Shown in pieces: positions 1 to 11,975 of a stretch of 64,000 nt of DNA (its first letter is position 1; every line of letters starts with the position of its first letter). The position numbers were made by a program, and so were the translations under genes. Location: assembly GCA_014155875.1 (NCBI GenBank), contig JACEFZ010017421.1, positions 62,001-126,000 of the forward strand, read 5' to 3'. This DNA comes from Cepaea nemoralis. Its lineage: Eukaryota; Mollusca; Gastropoda; Stylommatophora; Helicidae. Below the pieces are notes generated by a model. The model was given only the letters and a program-made list of their open reading frames with translations, was not told the DNA's origin and searched no databases.

Positions 1-3000
1 TCTCTGACAACCAAACGGAAATTATAGGTGTTGACATAATGATAAAGGACGTGAAAATAAGAATCTACAATCTGTATAGCCCAGCAGATAAGGACCTTAC
101 ACTCTCAAACATGAAAATAACTGACACAAACTGCATTATTGTCGGAGACTTTAATAGCCGTTCAGAAAGATGGGGATACCCAGATACTGACAAAAGAGGA
201 GATGAATTGGAGGACTGGGAAATAGACTCAAATCTCCATCTACTCAACAAAGCGGATGACACACCGAGCTTCTACTCCAGAAGATGGCTTACCACTTCTA
301 CTCCAGACTTAGCTTTCTGCACAGGAGACATCCTCCACAAAATCGATCGCCATGTGCTGGACCAATTAGCAGGTAGTGACCACAGACCAATCAAGCTTGA
401 AATGAATATGGAGTATGTTCCACAGGAGCAAAAGCCCTTGCTCCGCTGGAATTACAAACGAGCAGATTGGGACAGATTTGCCATACTAACAGACAAATAT
501 TGTGAAAACATAAATACACGATATGGCAACATAAAGCAAATGGTGGAAAGTCTAAACAGAGCGATAATACAGGCAGCCACTGAGTCCATTCCAAGAGGAG
601 CGAGGAAAAATTACAAACCATACTGGACTGAAGAACTACAAAGTTTGGAGGACAAAGTTGAAGATGCCAGGAAGACAGCAGAGAGAGAACAAACAATTGA
701 AGCAAACATCTCTCTCAAAGCCATCTCAGCAAAATATAAAAGAACAGTAAATCAAACAACAAGAGATTGTTGGAGGGAAAAAACAGAAAACCTGAATTTT
801 GACAGGGATGGAAACAAACTATGGAAACTAGTGAAAGCCATGAACAATGAAGGAACTAGAAACAAACAAATAACAATTAAACAAGGAAATGCCTTGCTTA
901 CAGGCAAAAAGGCTGCAAATGCACTAATGGAACACTATGCAAATGCAAACCACATTGATATTACAACCGAACAGAAGATAGCAATCAAAGACAAACAGAC
1001 ACATCATAGAAATACAGAGATAGCAGCAGAATATATGATGGCAAATCTAACAATGGAAGAAATGGAACAGGCAATGAATACCCTAAAAAAGAAGAAATCA
1101 CCAGGAAAGGATGGAATCACAAATGAAATGCTAATAGGACTAGGCACCAAGGCAAAGAAGAAACTACTAGCAGTCCTAAATAACAGCTGGAAGAGAGGAA
1201 TAGTCCCACAGGCATGGAAGGAAGCTATACTAATACCAGTCCCAAAGAAAGGAAAAGACCTGGAAGAACCAAATGGCTATCGACCTATCAGTCTACTGAG
1301 CTGTGTAGGAAAATTAATGGAACGCATTATCAATGGCAGGCTAACATGGCATCTGGAAGAAAACAAACTCTTAACACCACACCAAGCAGGATTCAGAAAA
1401 TACAGATCCACTGAAGATCAAATAACCTATATAGCTCAGGAAATAGAGGATGCCTTCCAAGAGAAAAAGCACACACTAGCAGTCTGGATAGATTTAGAAA
1501 AAGCATTTGATAAAGTATGGAAGGAAGGACTGAAAGTAAAACTGCAAAACATGCATGTTTGTGGAAAAATGTATAAATGGATCAGCCACTACCTTGAGAA
1601 CAGAACTGCCAGGACAAAAGTACAAGGACAAACAAGCAAAATGATGCTGCTGGAGCAAGGTGTCCCCCAAGGAGGAGTTTTTTCACCAACATTATTCCTA
1701 GCATATATAAATGACATCACAGAAAATTTTCCAGCCAGAGTACACACATCCTCCTTTGCAGATGACCTAGCCATATGGACATCTGAAGAATATATTAGTA
1801 CAGCTAACAGCAGAATACAGCAAGCCTTATTAGCGCTAGAGGACTGGTCAAAATCATGGCTAGTGAAGATAAGTGAGGAGAAAACAACATGCACAGTGTT
1901 CTCCCTCTCAAATAAACTCAGCAACCTAAGCTGGTATTGAATGGAAAAATATTGCGCCATGAAGAAAATCCAAACTATCTAGGAGTCACCTTTGATCGTC
2001 GCCTGACATGGAAGACACAGGTTGAGAAAAATCGAACAAGAGCAAGGCAGAGAATGGCAATCATGAAAAAGCTTGCTGGTACAACGTGGGGAGCAGATGA
2101 GAAAGTTCTCAAGAAGTTATATACTGGACGGGTGAGGCCAGTACTGGAATATGGCATTGCAGCTTGGGCAACAGCAGCTAAGTAAAACTTTAACAAAATA
2201 AGTAGAGTCCAAAACCAAGGAATGCGAATCATAACTGGAAGCCTGAAGACAACGCCTATTAATGAACTAGAAAAGATCACTTGTTTACAACCAATGCAGG
2301 ATAGAAGAGATAGCAGAGCCCAGCAACAAGCAGAAAAATTTAGAAGATTGACAGACCACCCTATGTACAACAGATTTAATGGTGTTGGAAAGGGAAGACT
2401 GAAGCGTAGCAACTTTGTAGAAACTGCAAAACGAAGGATTAGGGCAGATCCTATACTTAACATATCAACAGTCAAGCCCATACACAATGCACACAACTTC
2501 CCAGCTTGGAGACAGCAGCAACTGCCTGAGATGATAGAAAACTTTCCTGGTATTGAGAAAAAGAACACTCAGCATGAAACCGAAAGAAGAGAAATAACCC
2601 TAAACTACATAAAAGAACATTACCCAAGCAGGAATTGGACCCATGCATATACAGATGGATCAGCCAAAAATTCAATAGAGAATGGAGGAGGAGGAATTCT
2701 CCTAAATTTAAAAAACGGAGTGAAAAAAACACATTCAATGGCAACTGGAAAATTTTCAAGTAACTTCAAAGCGGAGGTAGAGGCTTTGAAAACTGCAGCA
2801 GAAATGCTCCTGATGGAGGAAAATAAAGAGAAGCAAATAGCTATCTTCACAGATGCAAAGTCAGCTGTCTCAATACTCAAGAGCAATAACAGCACAGAAC
2901 TAACTGACCTAAGAGCAGCACTCCATGGTCTATGCCAGAAATCCAAAAAAGTTGTAATACAGTGGATCCCATCACATTGCAGTATACCTGGAAACGAAGA

Positions 3001-3433
3001 GGCTGACAGACTGGCAAAAGAGGGCGGACGACTACCACAGCCTGACATAGACATAACCTATAATGAGGCAAAGAGGTTGATAAAAAGCACTTATAGAACC
3101 AAATGGGAATCTGAGCATCCAGGCCATCAGAAGGATGATGCATATTACAAACTCGACCGAAGAGAACAAGTAGCAATCTTCAGACTCCGCACAGGACATA
3201 ACAGGCTGAAATACCACTTGTTCAATAAACTAAAGATAGGAGATACTGATGAATGTAATTGTAGAACTGGAAAAATGACAGCAAAACATTTGCTGCAGGA
3301 TTGCCCAACGTATGCAGAACAGAGAAAGATATTTTGGCCCACACCTGCTTCATTTGAGGACAAGCTCTATGGAGATATCAACAAGCTCAAGTTGACCGCA
3401 GCTTACTTTAACTACATACAGGTTGACATTTAA
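1..3433 (+). pseudogene. RNase H-bearing non-LTR retrotransposon (I/Nimb-like), broken ORF2
   Basis: LINE ORF2 polyprotein. The frame is open from the left window edge, so the true start lies outside; the Met at 39 is internal. Order: C-terminal half of an APE-type endonuclease (GDFN near 150, then SDHRP near 375), reverse transcriptase (YRPISLLS near 1280, QAGFRKYRSTED near 1390, IDLEKAFDKVW near 1490, GVPQGGVFSPTLF near 1660, catalytic FADD near 1757) and RNase H (YTDGSAKN near 2650, IFTDAKSA near 2845, WIPSHCSIPGNEEADRLAKEGG split across 2963-3025). Family knowledge: RNase H after RT marks I/R1/Nimb-type elements. It is dead: one frameshift near 1915 moves translation to another frame, and an in-frame TAA lies at 2183-2185. 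Otherwise well preserved, so a fairly young loss. The clade assignment is the least certain part. Confidence 0.85.
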
Positions 3434-3454
3434 AGGTGCATGAAGACCCAGAGG

Positions 3455-3726
3455 CATGAAATGAAATATTGCTTGGATAGCAAATCCATTATGTGGAAAG
3501 TCCAAATCGAAAGCTCGCTGTGTGGGCTTCATAAAAGGTGGAAAAGTGTCCTAGTGGCACGAAATGGAATATTGCTTGATAGCAAATCCATTACGTGGAA
3601 AGTACGAATCAAAAGCCCATTGTGTGGGCTTCATAAAAGGTGGAAAAGTGTCCTAGTGGCATGAAATGGAATATTGCTTGGATAGCAAATCCATTACGTG
3701 GAAAGTCCGAATCGAAAGCTCACTGT
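3455..3726. repeat. 102-103 bp tandem repeat, about 2.7 copies
   Basis: The phrase agcaaatccatta recurs at 3479, 3581 and 3684, with the intervening sequence nearly identical (gtgtgggcttcataaaaggtgg, split by the copies). It starts about 20 bp after the LINE stop codon, so it is probably that element's 3' UTR. The third copy is cut off near 3726 where another repeat begins. Short ORFs here are by-products of the repeat. Confidence 0.85.
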
Positions 3727-4185
3727 GTGGATGTCATCTGCAGACTGCATACTTCTGGTTTCCGGAAGAACAGCCTATGGTGAACGGAAGGCCCAATATA
3801 CGGAAGTGAGGCTAAGCAGCCATGTGCAGGACGTGACGATTCCTTGGGTGAGCCCAGTACCAGAGCGCTATGTATCGGCTCTGCAAGTATGGTAGCCTCC
3901 TTGGATGGCGGGGAATGCCCATGGTCTGCCCCTGCCTTCCCTTGAGGGCTGACCAGGATCTTTGGCTGTTCTATATGGACCAGCTGGGATGGGGGATAAC
4001 ACCACAACAGTGAGAGTCAAACGTCCTAAGAAACCCCCGGGAAGGTTAACCCGGTCAACAAATGCCCGCAGAAGTCGGATGTGTCGGCCTAACGGCGCAA
4101 GAACGCAGCTCTGCTGTAAACAGGCACAACGCAATCACATCCGAAAAAAACAACTCCGGATGAACGAAGAAGAAGAAGAAGAAGA
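3727..4185 (+). mobile_element. 5'-truncated copy C of the ribozyme/(GAA)n retroelement family
   Basis: About 455 bp matching the last third of copies A (11976-13635, minus) and B (26539-28190, plus): the same gtgcaggacgtgacgatt, cctgccttcccttgaggg and ccggatgaacg blocks in the same order, ending in a GAA-repeat tail at about 4166-4184. Loss of the 5' end with a kept 3' tail is the usual mark of target-primed reverse transcription. No target-site duplication could be matched, because the left flank is the 102-bp tandem repeat and the right flank is a minus-strand LINE. Non-coding. Confidence 0.75.
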
Positions 4186-6076
4186 ACTCAGATTAGTAAT
4201 ATGATTTTGTAGTCTGCCCTCATCGCTGTAAAACAGGCACTGATCGTCTGCAAGTAAAAGTTCATGTATTCCCTGTGGGTCAGTTGTTTCATCTGGAGTA
4301 AAGCGTTCTAAATTTTCTGAATCTGTTCTGTCGAGACTTGCTTCTTTGGAAATTCTGTCCATGTAGATATTGAATAGCAAGGGAGAGAGAGAGCACACAT
4401 CCCTGTCTCACTCCTGTATTGACTGTGAACATATCTGATATACCTTCTTGTGTTCTTACTGCACTTTGGCTCGAGTGGTACATGGCTATGGTGTTTTCTA
4501 GCAGTTGCCCTTCTATCCCATAGTCTTCAAGGATGGTCCATAATTTGTATCTGTCTACTCTATCGAAAGCCTTTTCCTGATCTACAAACACAATATTCTG
4601 CTGGTCACTATATTCGATAGTTTTTTCACATATTTGTCTAAGTGTAAATAATGCATCAGTGCAACTTTTACCTTTCCGAAAACCGAATTGTGCTTTGCTT
4701 AACTGTTGTTCAACTAGTGGTCTAGCTCTTTGTTACAATAGTTTTCCATACATTTTCTCTATATGGCCCAGGAGTGATATACCTCTGTATGGTTCGCGCT
4801 CTCTCATATTGCCTTTCTTTTTCCATTTGGTACTATTATTGCCTGTTGCCAATCATCTGGGACTTTTCTTTCTTCCCAAGCTATATTAAAAAGTCTTGTT
4901 AGCCATTTAACTCCTGTTTCCCCACAGGCCTGAATAACTTCTGTGGTTATTCCATCTGGACCTGGTGATTTGTTTTTAGGACTTTTCTGTATAACTGCTT
5001 TGACGTCTGCAGGTATGAAATTTGGTTCTTGCTGTCCCTGGAATTTAGGCACAAAAGTGAGGTTTTCTATGTTATGTGTGGGGTTAAGTAGTTCTTGAAA
5101 GTATTCTGCCCACCTTGCCAGTCTTGGTTGTGGAATAAATATCGGTATACCTCTTTTGCTGTTTATGATGGTGGTTGGGTTGCAGCATGCATCTCTGTTT
5201 CTCATTGTGGTGTCTTGGGCAGTCTTTGTTAAGGGTCGCCATCTGTTCACCGTATATTCTCCAGGATTCATCTTTAGATGCTCTAATTGTTCGTTTGGCA
5301 TTACGTCGTGCTGTTCTATAAGTAATATAGGCTGTTCAGATTTAGTTGTGATCCACGTTTTTGAATGCTGCCTTCTTTTTGGATATGCTATCTTTAACTT
5401 CGTTGTTCCACCAGGCTGTCCTTAATCTTTTGTCCTGTCCTACTTTCTTTGTTCCACATTTATTTTTCAGTGTATCGAGCATGGCAGCCTTGAAACATGT
5501 CCATTTCTTATCTACGCTTGAGTGGTCATCAGGGATGTTCTTATGTAGGTTTTTGATTTCTTGATTGAATTCGCCTTTAACCGTGTTTTCCTGCAGCCTC
5601 ATATAATTGATGACATGTATTGTTACCTTTTTGTTTCTTATTTTCCTGTGTGGTGAAATCTTTTTTTATTATGACTGGTTTGTGATCAGTATCAACAGCT
5701 GTATTTGGGAGTGCTCTTGAATCTAATAGTAGTCTTCTGTCTGATTTCCTAATTAGAATAAAGTCAATTTGAGATGTTTAGTCTATGTAATTCCATTTAT
5801 ACCAGGTTTTGGTGTGGCTACGACGATGTTGAAAAACAAAACTATTTGCTATTATTAGTCCATGTTCGGAGCATATGTTGAGTAGATGTTGACCATTGCT
5901 GTTACAATCAGTCACTTTGTCGCTGAATGGCCCCATGCAAGCATCCCATGGTGTTCTTCGTGTGCCTATTCGTCCGTTAAAATCACCCATCACAACTAGT
6001 TCATCTGTCTCCTTGACATTATTTAACGTGTCTGCAAGTTTATCAAAATATTCGTCTTTGTCTTCGTCGCTGTCTT
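4186..6076 (-). pseudogene. RTE-like LINE relic (endonuclease to reverse transcriptase)
   Basis: Read right to left: endonuclease piece at 5993-5778 (VVMGDFNGRIGTR, ending KTWYKWNYID), linker 5602-5342 (WWNNEVKDSI), RT fingers 5301-4804 (KNKSPGPDGITTEVIQ, IAWEERKVPDDWQ), palm 4591-4289 (DQEKAFDRVDR, TGVRQGCVLS) and the catalytic region 4398-4135, where the usual FADD/YADD reads LADD. These pieces lie in different frames and are separated by stops. The element is decayed, lacks everything after the ADD motif and abuts copy C. The endonuclease style and GVRQGC block suggest the RTE group; that is family-level inference. Confidence 0.8.
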
Positions 6077-6088
6077 CGTCATAACAGT

Positions 6089-6609
6089 TAGTTAGTTAGT
6101 TAGTCGACAGATCATCCTCATTGCACATCGAACCATTGAGTCCATAAGTGCTCGGATCCCCTCCTCAGCAAATCCCGCAGCTTGTAGCCGCTAATGACAC
6201 CAGTTCTGTGGTGGTTTATCAGTCTTCTTTGGCTTCCTGCCTAGTGTTCTTGTTTGGCCACCCCTCGTTTAATTTGCTGTTCTCGCTGTCTGGCCATGGT
6301 CGTAGATTCACAGTCATGACTTGGTTCTCGCAAAAGTCTTACTTCTCGTAGAGCATTCAGAATGTCAGCCTGGTCCATGGCGCGTCCGCCCTCCACAGTA
6401 GCATTACTTGCGAGCTTGTCAGCCCGCTCATTCCCTTGTACTCCAGCATGCCCTGGCACGAAGATGAAACTAATCTTTGCCAGCCGAGACCGCTCCAGAG
6501 GCAGCAACCATTCTCTTCGGATCGACCCCTCCTCTATCCTCTTGATCATGTTCATTGAGTCGCTAAGGAAACATGGAAGGGCATCACTAGGGCATGTTTC
6601 CTTAGTTTC
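6089..6609 (-). mobile_element. 3'-terminal fragment of an RNase H LINE with 12-bp TSD and (TAAC)n tail
   Basis: The minus strand encodes the end of an RNase H domain (FIFVPGHAGVQGNERADKLA, about 6480-6400) and a C-terminal tail with GVISGYKLRDLL and RRGSEHLWT, closely matching the element at 43.1-44.7 kb. On the minus strand it ends in a TAAC tetranucleotide run (plus gttagttagttagttag at 6087-6103). The 12-bp sequence cgtcataacagt flanks it at 6077-6088 and 6610-6621. The insert is therefore a discrete 5'-truncated LINE insertion. The upstream part of the 147-codon ORF is flanking DNA, not element. Confidence 0.8.
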
Positions 6610-6621
6610 CGTCATAACAGT

Positions 6622-7012
6622 GATAATAAAAGAACAAACAATTACAACATATATACAAATATACACACCATATACTACAAACAAAAATGATCAAGAATGC
6701 GAGAAATTCTACGAAGACATCCATGACGTGCTAAATAAAATAGATAAGCAGGACAACATCATAGTTATGGGAAACTTCAATGCAAAACTAGGACATAACG
6801 GAGCGTGCATAGAAAAACATCTTGATAGCATTTGGAGACCAACATAATGAAAGAAATGATAACTGAAGTAGACTGATAGAGCTATGCAGCCAAGACGACC
6901 TCTATATAACAAATACATTCTATAAACACATAGACTCACAAATATACACCTGGTATAAATGGAACGATGTAAATACTAAAAGCCGACATGACTGATTTTA
7001 TATTAACAAGAA
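6622..7012 (+). pseudogene. RTE endonuclease-domain fragment
   Basis: The plus frame reads IYTPYTTNKNDQECEKFY, then NIIVMGNFNAKLGHNGA (GDFN-type motif with D changed to N) near 6750-6800. A second frame continues as KHIDSQIYTWYKWN around 6925-6965. This is the middle of an APE endonuclease from an RTE-like LINE. It is broken by stops and frameshifts after about 6845 and has no RT attached. The D-to-N change in the catalytic GDFN motif would abolish activity on its own. Confidence 0.7.
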
Positions 7013-7695
7013 ATAACCATCCATCCATCCATCATGTGCCATGCCGGTAAGCGTGGGCGGTCATGTTCTGCCATCTCACTCGATCACCAGAGTCGTGGAT
7101 CAGCTCCGTGTTTCTGTCTCGACCATGCCATAAGGCCAAGCCATCCAGGTACTTGCTTCTAGGTCTTCCCTTTGGTCTGTTCCCCTCGATCTTACCAGTT
7201 GTCACCAAGATCTCCAAATCATTTCTTCTTATAATATCCCCAAAAAATAGTGACTGCCTACGTCTAATGTCTCTAATCAGTTTACGATCTTCATTTGTTT
7301 CTTGAAGGACTGGATCATTGGTCTTTCTGGCTGTCCATGGTATTCTTTGCATTTTCCTAAGAAACCCCATTTCTACAGCCATCAGATGTTTTTCAGCCTG
7401 ACTGCTCATTGTCCAAGCTTCACATCCATATAAAAGAACAGGTTCTATGTAGCAGCTTAACACTCTTTTTCTCGTTTCAATTGACATCTTTTTATTGGTC
7501 AGTATGTTTTTCATCTTGCTAAAGGCTACTTTTGCCATGGCGATTCTTGTTCTAATCTCTTCAAGGCATCTCCCATCAGATGTTATTACTGTTCCGAGAT
7601 AATTGTACCTATTCACTTGTTGAAGAATATTCCCATTTACTTGTATATAACATTGTGGTATTTCGTTCTTCCTTGTGACAGGTTGGCCCACCTCT
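7013..7695 (-). pseudogene. RTE-like LINE, C-terminal RT/thumb region and 3' end
   Basis: 219 codons read in one minus-strand frame from 7691 to 7032: NRYNYLGTVITSDGRCLEE, YIEPVLLYGCEAWTMSS, MQRIPWTARKTNDPVLQ, GKIEGNRPKGRPRSKYLDG and the terminal MTAHAYRHGT. It is the same family as 21775-23440 and covers only the part after the catalytic YADD. Its 3' end on the minus strand carries an ATGG-type tetranucleotide tail (plus ccatccatccatccatc at 7017-7033). It is a typical 5'-truncated insertion with no inactivating lesion inside the remaining frame. Confidence 0.85.
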
Positions 7696-10229
7696 CAGAT
7701 CGTTTTGTTACTAGATGGAGATAGCCCTCAGTAAACCCCTCTACGTATCCTGCATTCTTTTTTTTATTATTATCTATATATCCATATGTTAGATAAAATC
7801 GTCTTTGGTTAGTGTATTTATATACATAAAACTATAGAAAGAGTTAAATACTATTTCTTCTTATAGTTAGAAGTAGATGTAGGGTAGAGTTCGTTTACAA
7901 GCCAAGAAATCAAGTCAGGCTGAATTTTATATTCAGGTTTGGCTGTGAATAATAATTTGGCCACAGGAAGGGAACTCTCCTGGATGAGAAGTTAACTTCC
8001 GGTAGCACCCTAACCTCTGCCATTTTTTCTGACAGCAGGCTGTGGGAGCAGGAGCTACTATCACGTCAATTGGCTAAAATTGAACACATGTCTGTGTTTA
8101 AACATATTTTATTGCTGGCTCTTGTTAAGCCGAACAACCCTCTAAAACATAGAAAAGCCAATGATAGTCTCCACTCCCGATAGGCCAGTCAAAATCTAGT
8201 TGCAGGGTGAGTTAATAATAATTTTGTTAAATATTTTTCTGTATGTCAATCTGCCGGCAAAATCTAAAGGCCATGCCGATCGATAATAGATACTATTAAT
8301 TAAAACTAGTGTTAGTTAACTAATATTAGAATTAGGACCATGTTTGTGCCATGTGGCTTGCCGACAAGGGTAAAACGCAAAGCTCGTCACATGTGGCATT
8401 AGAAACATGGATAAATTACATTACGTGATTCTCGAAATTAGGTATCCGCCTGCGGAAGGACACCTGAGTTAGTCAGTAGACGATCATTAGAGTTAAGACA
8501 ATTTAATTATGTGCTTAACTTCGGAACTAGCGTATTTCTCTAGATAAAATACTTATTAGTTGAAGGAATTAGTTCAGAGAGTGAATAGTTACAATTAATT
8601 ATTCTTTATTAATCTCTTATCTTGCCCATAGTCAGATTACTACCATGTGGTCCAATATGGCCCACTTAACAAAGTTCAAACCTTGGGGGAATTCTCCAAC
8701 CCTAATATTGTTCTTGTGTATAGTGAAAGTAATCTTAAACCTAGCTAAGAAATCTTCTAGATAATTAATTATGTTTTAATTAATATAAGGTAGTACAACT
8801 CATAACTCTTTAAGTGACCTTGGGGTGTTTCATTGATTTTAATGGTTCACTCGTGTACATCGTGAAGTTATAGGTGTTGTGTGTGATTTCATTTCATTCT
8901 ATGGAATTCATCAATATGTGATGTTAATTCATCGTGTGGAGTGTAGTTTGTGTGTTTCCATACTTGGAAAATGATGTGTGGTGTTTCATCGATTTAATGG
9001 TTTGTTAATGTATATGTGACGTCGGAGTTGTGGCGTCTGAGTTTCATTCCATTGAAGTCATCCTATATGTACTGTTAATTCATTATGTGAAGCGTGGTTC
9101 ATGTTTCCATGATTAATCATGACTTAGAATATATATTTGGAATGTGGTCTTTGAAGTAGAGCATTGTGATTGTACATGTGTGATCTAAATATCAGCAGAG
9201 AGAATAGGATATCATTTGTGTGCTGTTTCCATTAGCTCAGTGTGCTGTTTAAGGAAGCAAAATATGTAAATTGAGGTAATACATGCTATTGAAAATTATG
9301 AGACAAGCATGCCATGCAGGACCAGGACATGGCCAAAAGAATTTACAATGCTGTCTTGAAGGATTATTCACTCCTTCTCACTGTCATTCACAGAGCCTGC
9401 ACCCTGATCATCTGTAGCCGTAGTCACGACCGGTGATTGAGCTACGAACCACTCACTTGATGCAGCAGAGAGTGGAGTCCATACCACGATCCAGTCAGCA
9501 CTGACAGCTTACCATCCAGGAGGCTAAGGATTATCAGATGAGTGGCTACCCACCCGTTTGCCACTGCACAGCAATCAAAATTTGTCCGCTATCGGCTAGA
9601 AGTCTATGATTATATCCTCTAGCTGAACATTATCTTGTAGAAATTTCAGGGATCTGCGTATCTCTTATGTGTCAGTGAGTTCCCAGGGGGGCTCACGTAG
9701 TGTTCTTTAGGATTAAACGTTATGTTATATTTGTAATTTTAACAACTGCGTCTGTCATTATAGAATTAGAATTAGCATCATCAGATTGTGTGACGAGTGA
9801 AAGGACTACATCTATACTTATCATTCTGTCTTATCTCCTGTTGTGTGAGAATACATTAGGCAGTGGGGGCTCATTATTCTTCCAGGCACGTTAGCAGGAA
9901 TAACTTGACATACTGTCTTCGTGTGTTAGTACAGTTAGTCGTCATAACTTTCCGCCTGGCACTGTTTAGAAGTAGTGATCCATTCTGGGACTTTGATAAT
10001 CATTCTTCTAGAATTGCGAGCCATTTGATCGCTTCTTCAGCAGTGGTTAGATTCTCTATTCGTAGAAGTCTATTTAGTATCTACTTTGATCCAATTCCAT
10101 CCTAGTAGAATACGTTACGCGACATTCCTAGTGACGACCATAATCTGTGTCTTTTTACAATTTAATTCTAACAGCAAGAGAAATATATTAGATGCAAGGG
10201 CAGTGCCCAACTTAAGTACAAACACTGAT
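7696..10229. other. gene-free stretch, probably old repeats
   Basis: No ORF of coding character and no recognisable RNA gene. A 150-bp tandem duplication lies at 8821-9118. The phrase gggggctca occurs at 9686-9694 and 9867-9875, in contexts (cccaggggggctcacg, cagtgggggctcattat) that resemble an LTR end followed by a primer-binding site, so an old LTR-element relic is possible. I could not find a matching second LTR. Confidence 0.4.
8821..9118. repeat. diverged tandem duplication, about 150 bp x 2
   Basis: Both units share, in order, gtgtttcat-gattt-aatggtt, a gtg..gagtt block, tttcatt-cattc-atgga, gttaattcat and gtttccat, with scattered substitutions and small indels. The unit boundary is near 8970. 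No coding potential. Confidence 0.6.
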
Positions 10230-10530
10230 CCCAAGGCAGTCGTTGCCACAATGAGAACCATCAGGAGAAGAAAGCAAAGACCGGGAAAATACATGCCATG
10301 CGAATCTGTAACCTTAAAAAAATCCTCAAAGACGAGGCAGTGAGGGAAAATTATGAGAAAGAACTGACTGAAACCTTTGTAAAATTACCTTTTGAAAAAA
10401 AAAAAAAAAACAGTGGAAGAAGAATGGAGATCTTCAAATCAAGAATTTTAAATACTGCAAAAATAACACGTGGAACCACTTTAAAAACACCTTGGGGAAA
10501 CTACAAAACCACGTATCACATTGACTAGTT
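10230..10530 (+). pseudogene. LINE linker fragment between endonuclease and RT
   Basis: Two overlapping short frames read KKILKDEAVRENYEKELTET and, past an A-run at 10393-10407, FKSRILNTAKITRGTT. This wording resembles the endonuclease-RT linker of RTE/jockey-type LINEs. The A-run seems to have shifted the frame. No catalytic motif is present. About 340 bp of featureless AT-rich DNA follow up to the mariner. Confidence 0.45.
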
Positions 10531-11556
10531 GAAATCAATTATAAATTTGCAAATAAGTGTCTCATTTGAGCCTGGGAAACACATTTGAGAATTTGTTATT
10601 TCCACACTTTATGTCATCATGCTTGACGGTTAATTTTTCTATGTATTAATCTATTATATGCTTATTTACATAAAGCTCCAGGATCTCTAAATCAATCTGT
10701 ATAAAAGCTCATTTCATTAATAATTAGTTATATTATTTGTCCCTGCAATCTCAACTAACTGTTGATTCCACGCACGTTGTGGGCATGATTTAACTCATCA
10801 TTCATTAAATAAATTTAATTCATAATTCCAAACTTATGTCTTACGTAAACAAAGGCTGCCCACAAATCAACTATAAGGGGCGTTCATTTGAAATCCGTTC
10901 GTGCCGCACCGCGCGTAATTGCGTACGTTGAACATGATCATGTCATAGTCATGTGATAAGTACTGACCAATGAATAAAAGAGCACGTGCATAGGTTCTGT
11001 TTCTGACCGTTGAGAACATGGCCGGGTTGATCCAAAATCAGCCCAAAGAAGCTCAAAGAGCGGTGATTCAGTTTTTTAAATTTTTAATTTGAAGGATGTC
11101 GACCAGTTGACATTCATCGAATAATGCAGGCAGAGTACGGTAACAAATGTGTGTCGAAGACAGCAGTGACAGACTGGACAGGAATGTTTCGGAAAGGACG
11201 TCAGTTCACGACTGATCTTCGACGGCTGGGCCAAGCGCAAATTGTTGCAACAGAAAAAAAAGACCATCGGAAAAATTGATGCAGCAGTACAAATGAACCG
11301 TTGTCGAAGCCTACGTTCGCTAGCGAAAGAATTTGATGTGTCAGTTGAGACAATTCAAAAGGTCATTCGTAAGAAACTGCAATATCGGAAGGTGTGTTCA
11401 TAGTGGGTACCACGGATGTTGACCGACCACCAAAAATAGGAACGCATGGGATGGTGTTTGAACCACTTGCTGCGTTACAGAGTGGAGGGTGATGCATTTT
11501 TCTTCCGCATAGTGGCAGGCGATGAATCATGGTGTCGCCATTTTGAGCCGAGCAGC

Positions 11557-11561
<5 letters not shown>

Positions 11562-11627
<66 letters not shown>
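11562..11627. repeat. (GA)n microsatellite inside mariner coding region
   Basis: Some 33 GA dinucleotides sit between the codons for EPSSK and MQWKHAG, where mariners normally have only a few residues. The repeat seems to have expanded from a short native purine run after the copy lost function. Confidence 0.9.
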
Positions 11628-11628
<1 letters not shown>

Positions 11629-11975
11629 ATGCAATGGAAGCATGCTGGATCACCAAAAGTCAAAACAATTCAAATTACAGGTTTCCGCTGGTAAGATTAT
11701 TCTGAGCGCATTTTTTGACCATGAAGGGCTATTGTGTGGCCGACATTAAAGAACCTGGTGTCAACATCAACTCTACCCACTACTTGCACACACTAGACAA
11801 GCTGCAAAAAGCCATCAAGAATAAACGACCCGGCATGCTTTCTCGCGGTGTGATTTTGTTGCACGATAATGCTCGTCCGCATGTCGCAAAGATTGTGCAC
11901 GAAGCATTAGCAAGAAAGAAGTGGAAATTTCTGCAACATTCAGCCTACAGTCCTGATATGCCACGATATGATTTT

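Noticed and set aside
3455..3726. CRISPR-like array
   Set aside because: The 102-bp units are entirely repeated without unique spacers, in a eukaryotic LINE 3' region.
6622..7695. Single LINE with a twin-priming inversion
   Set aside because: The inverted endonuclease fragment lies beyond the 3' tail of the minus-strand piece, which twin priming does not produce; two separate insertions fit better.
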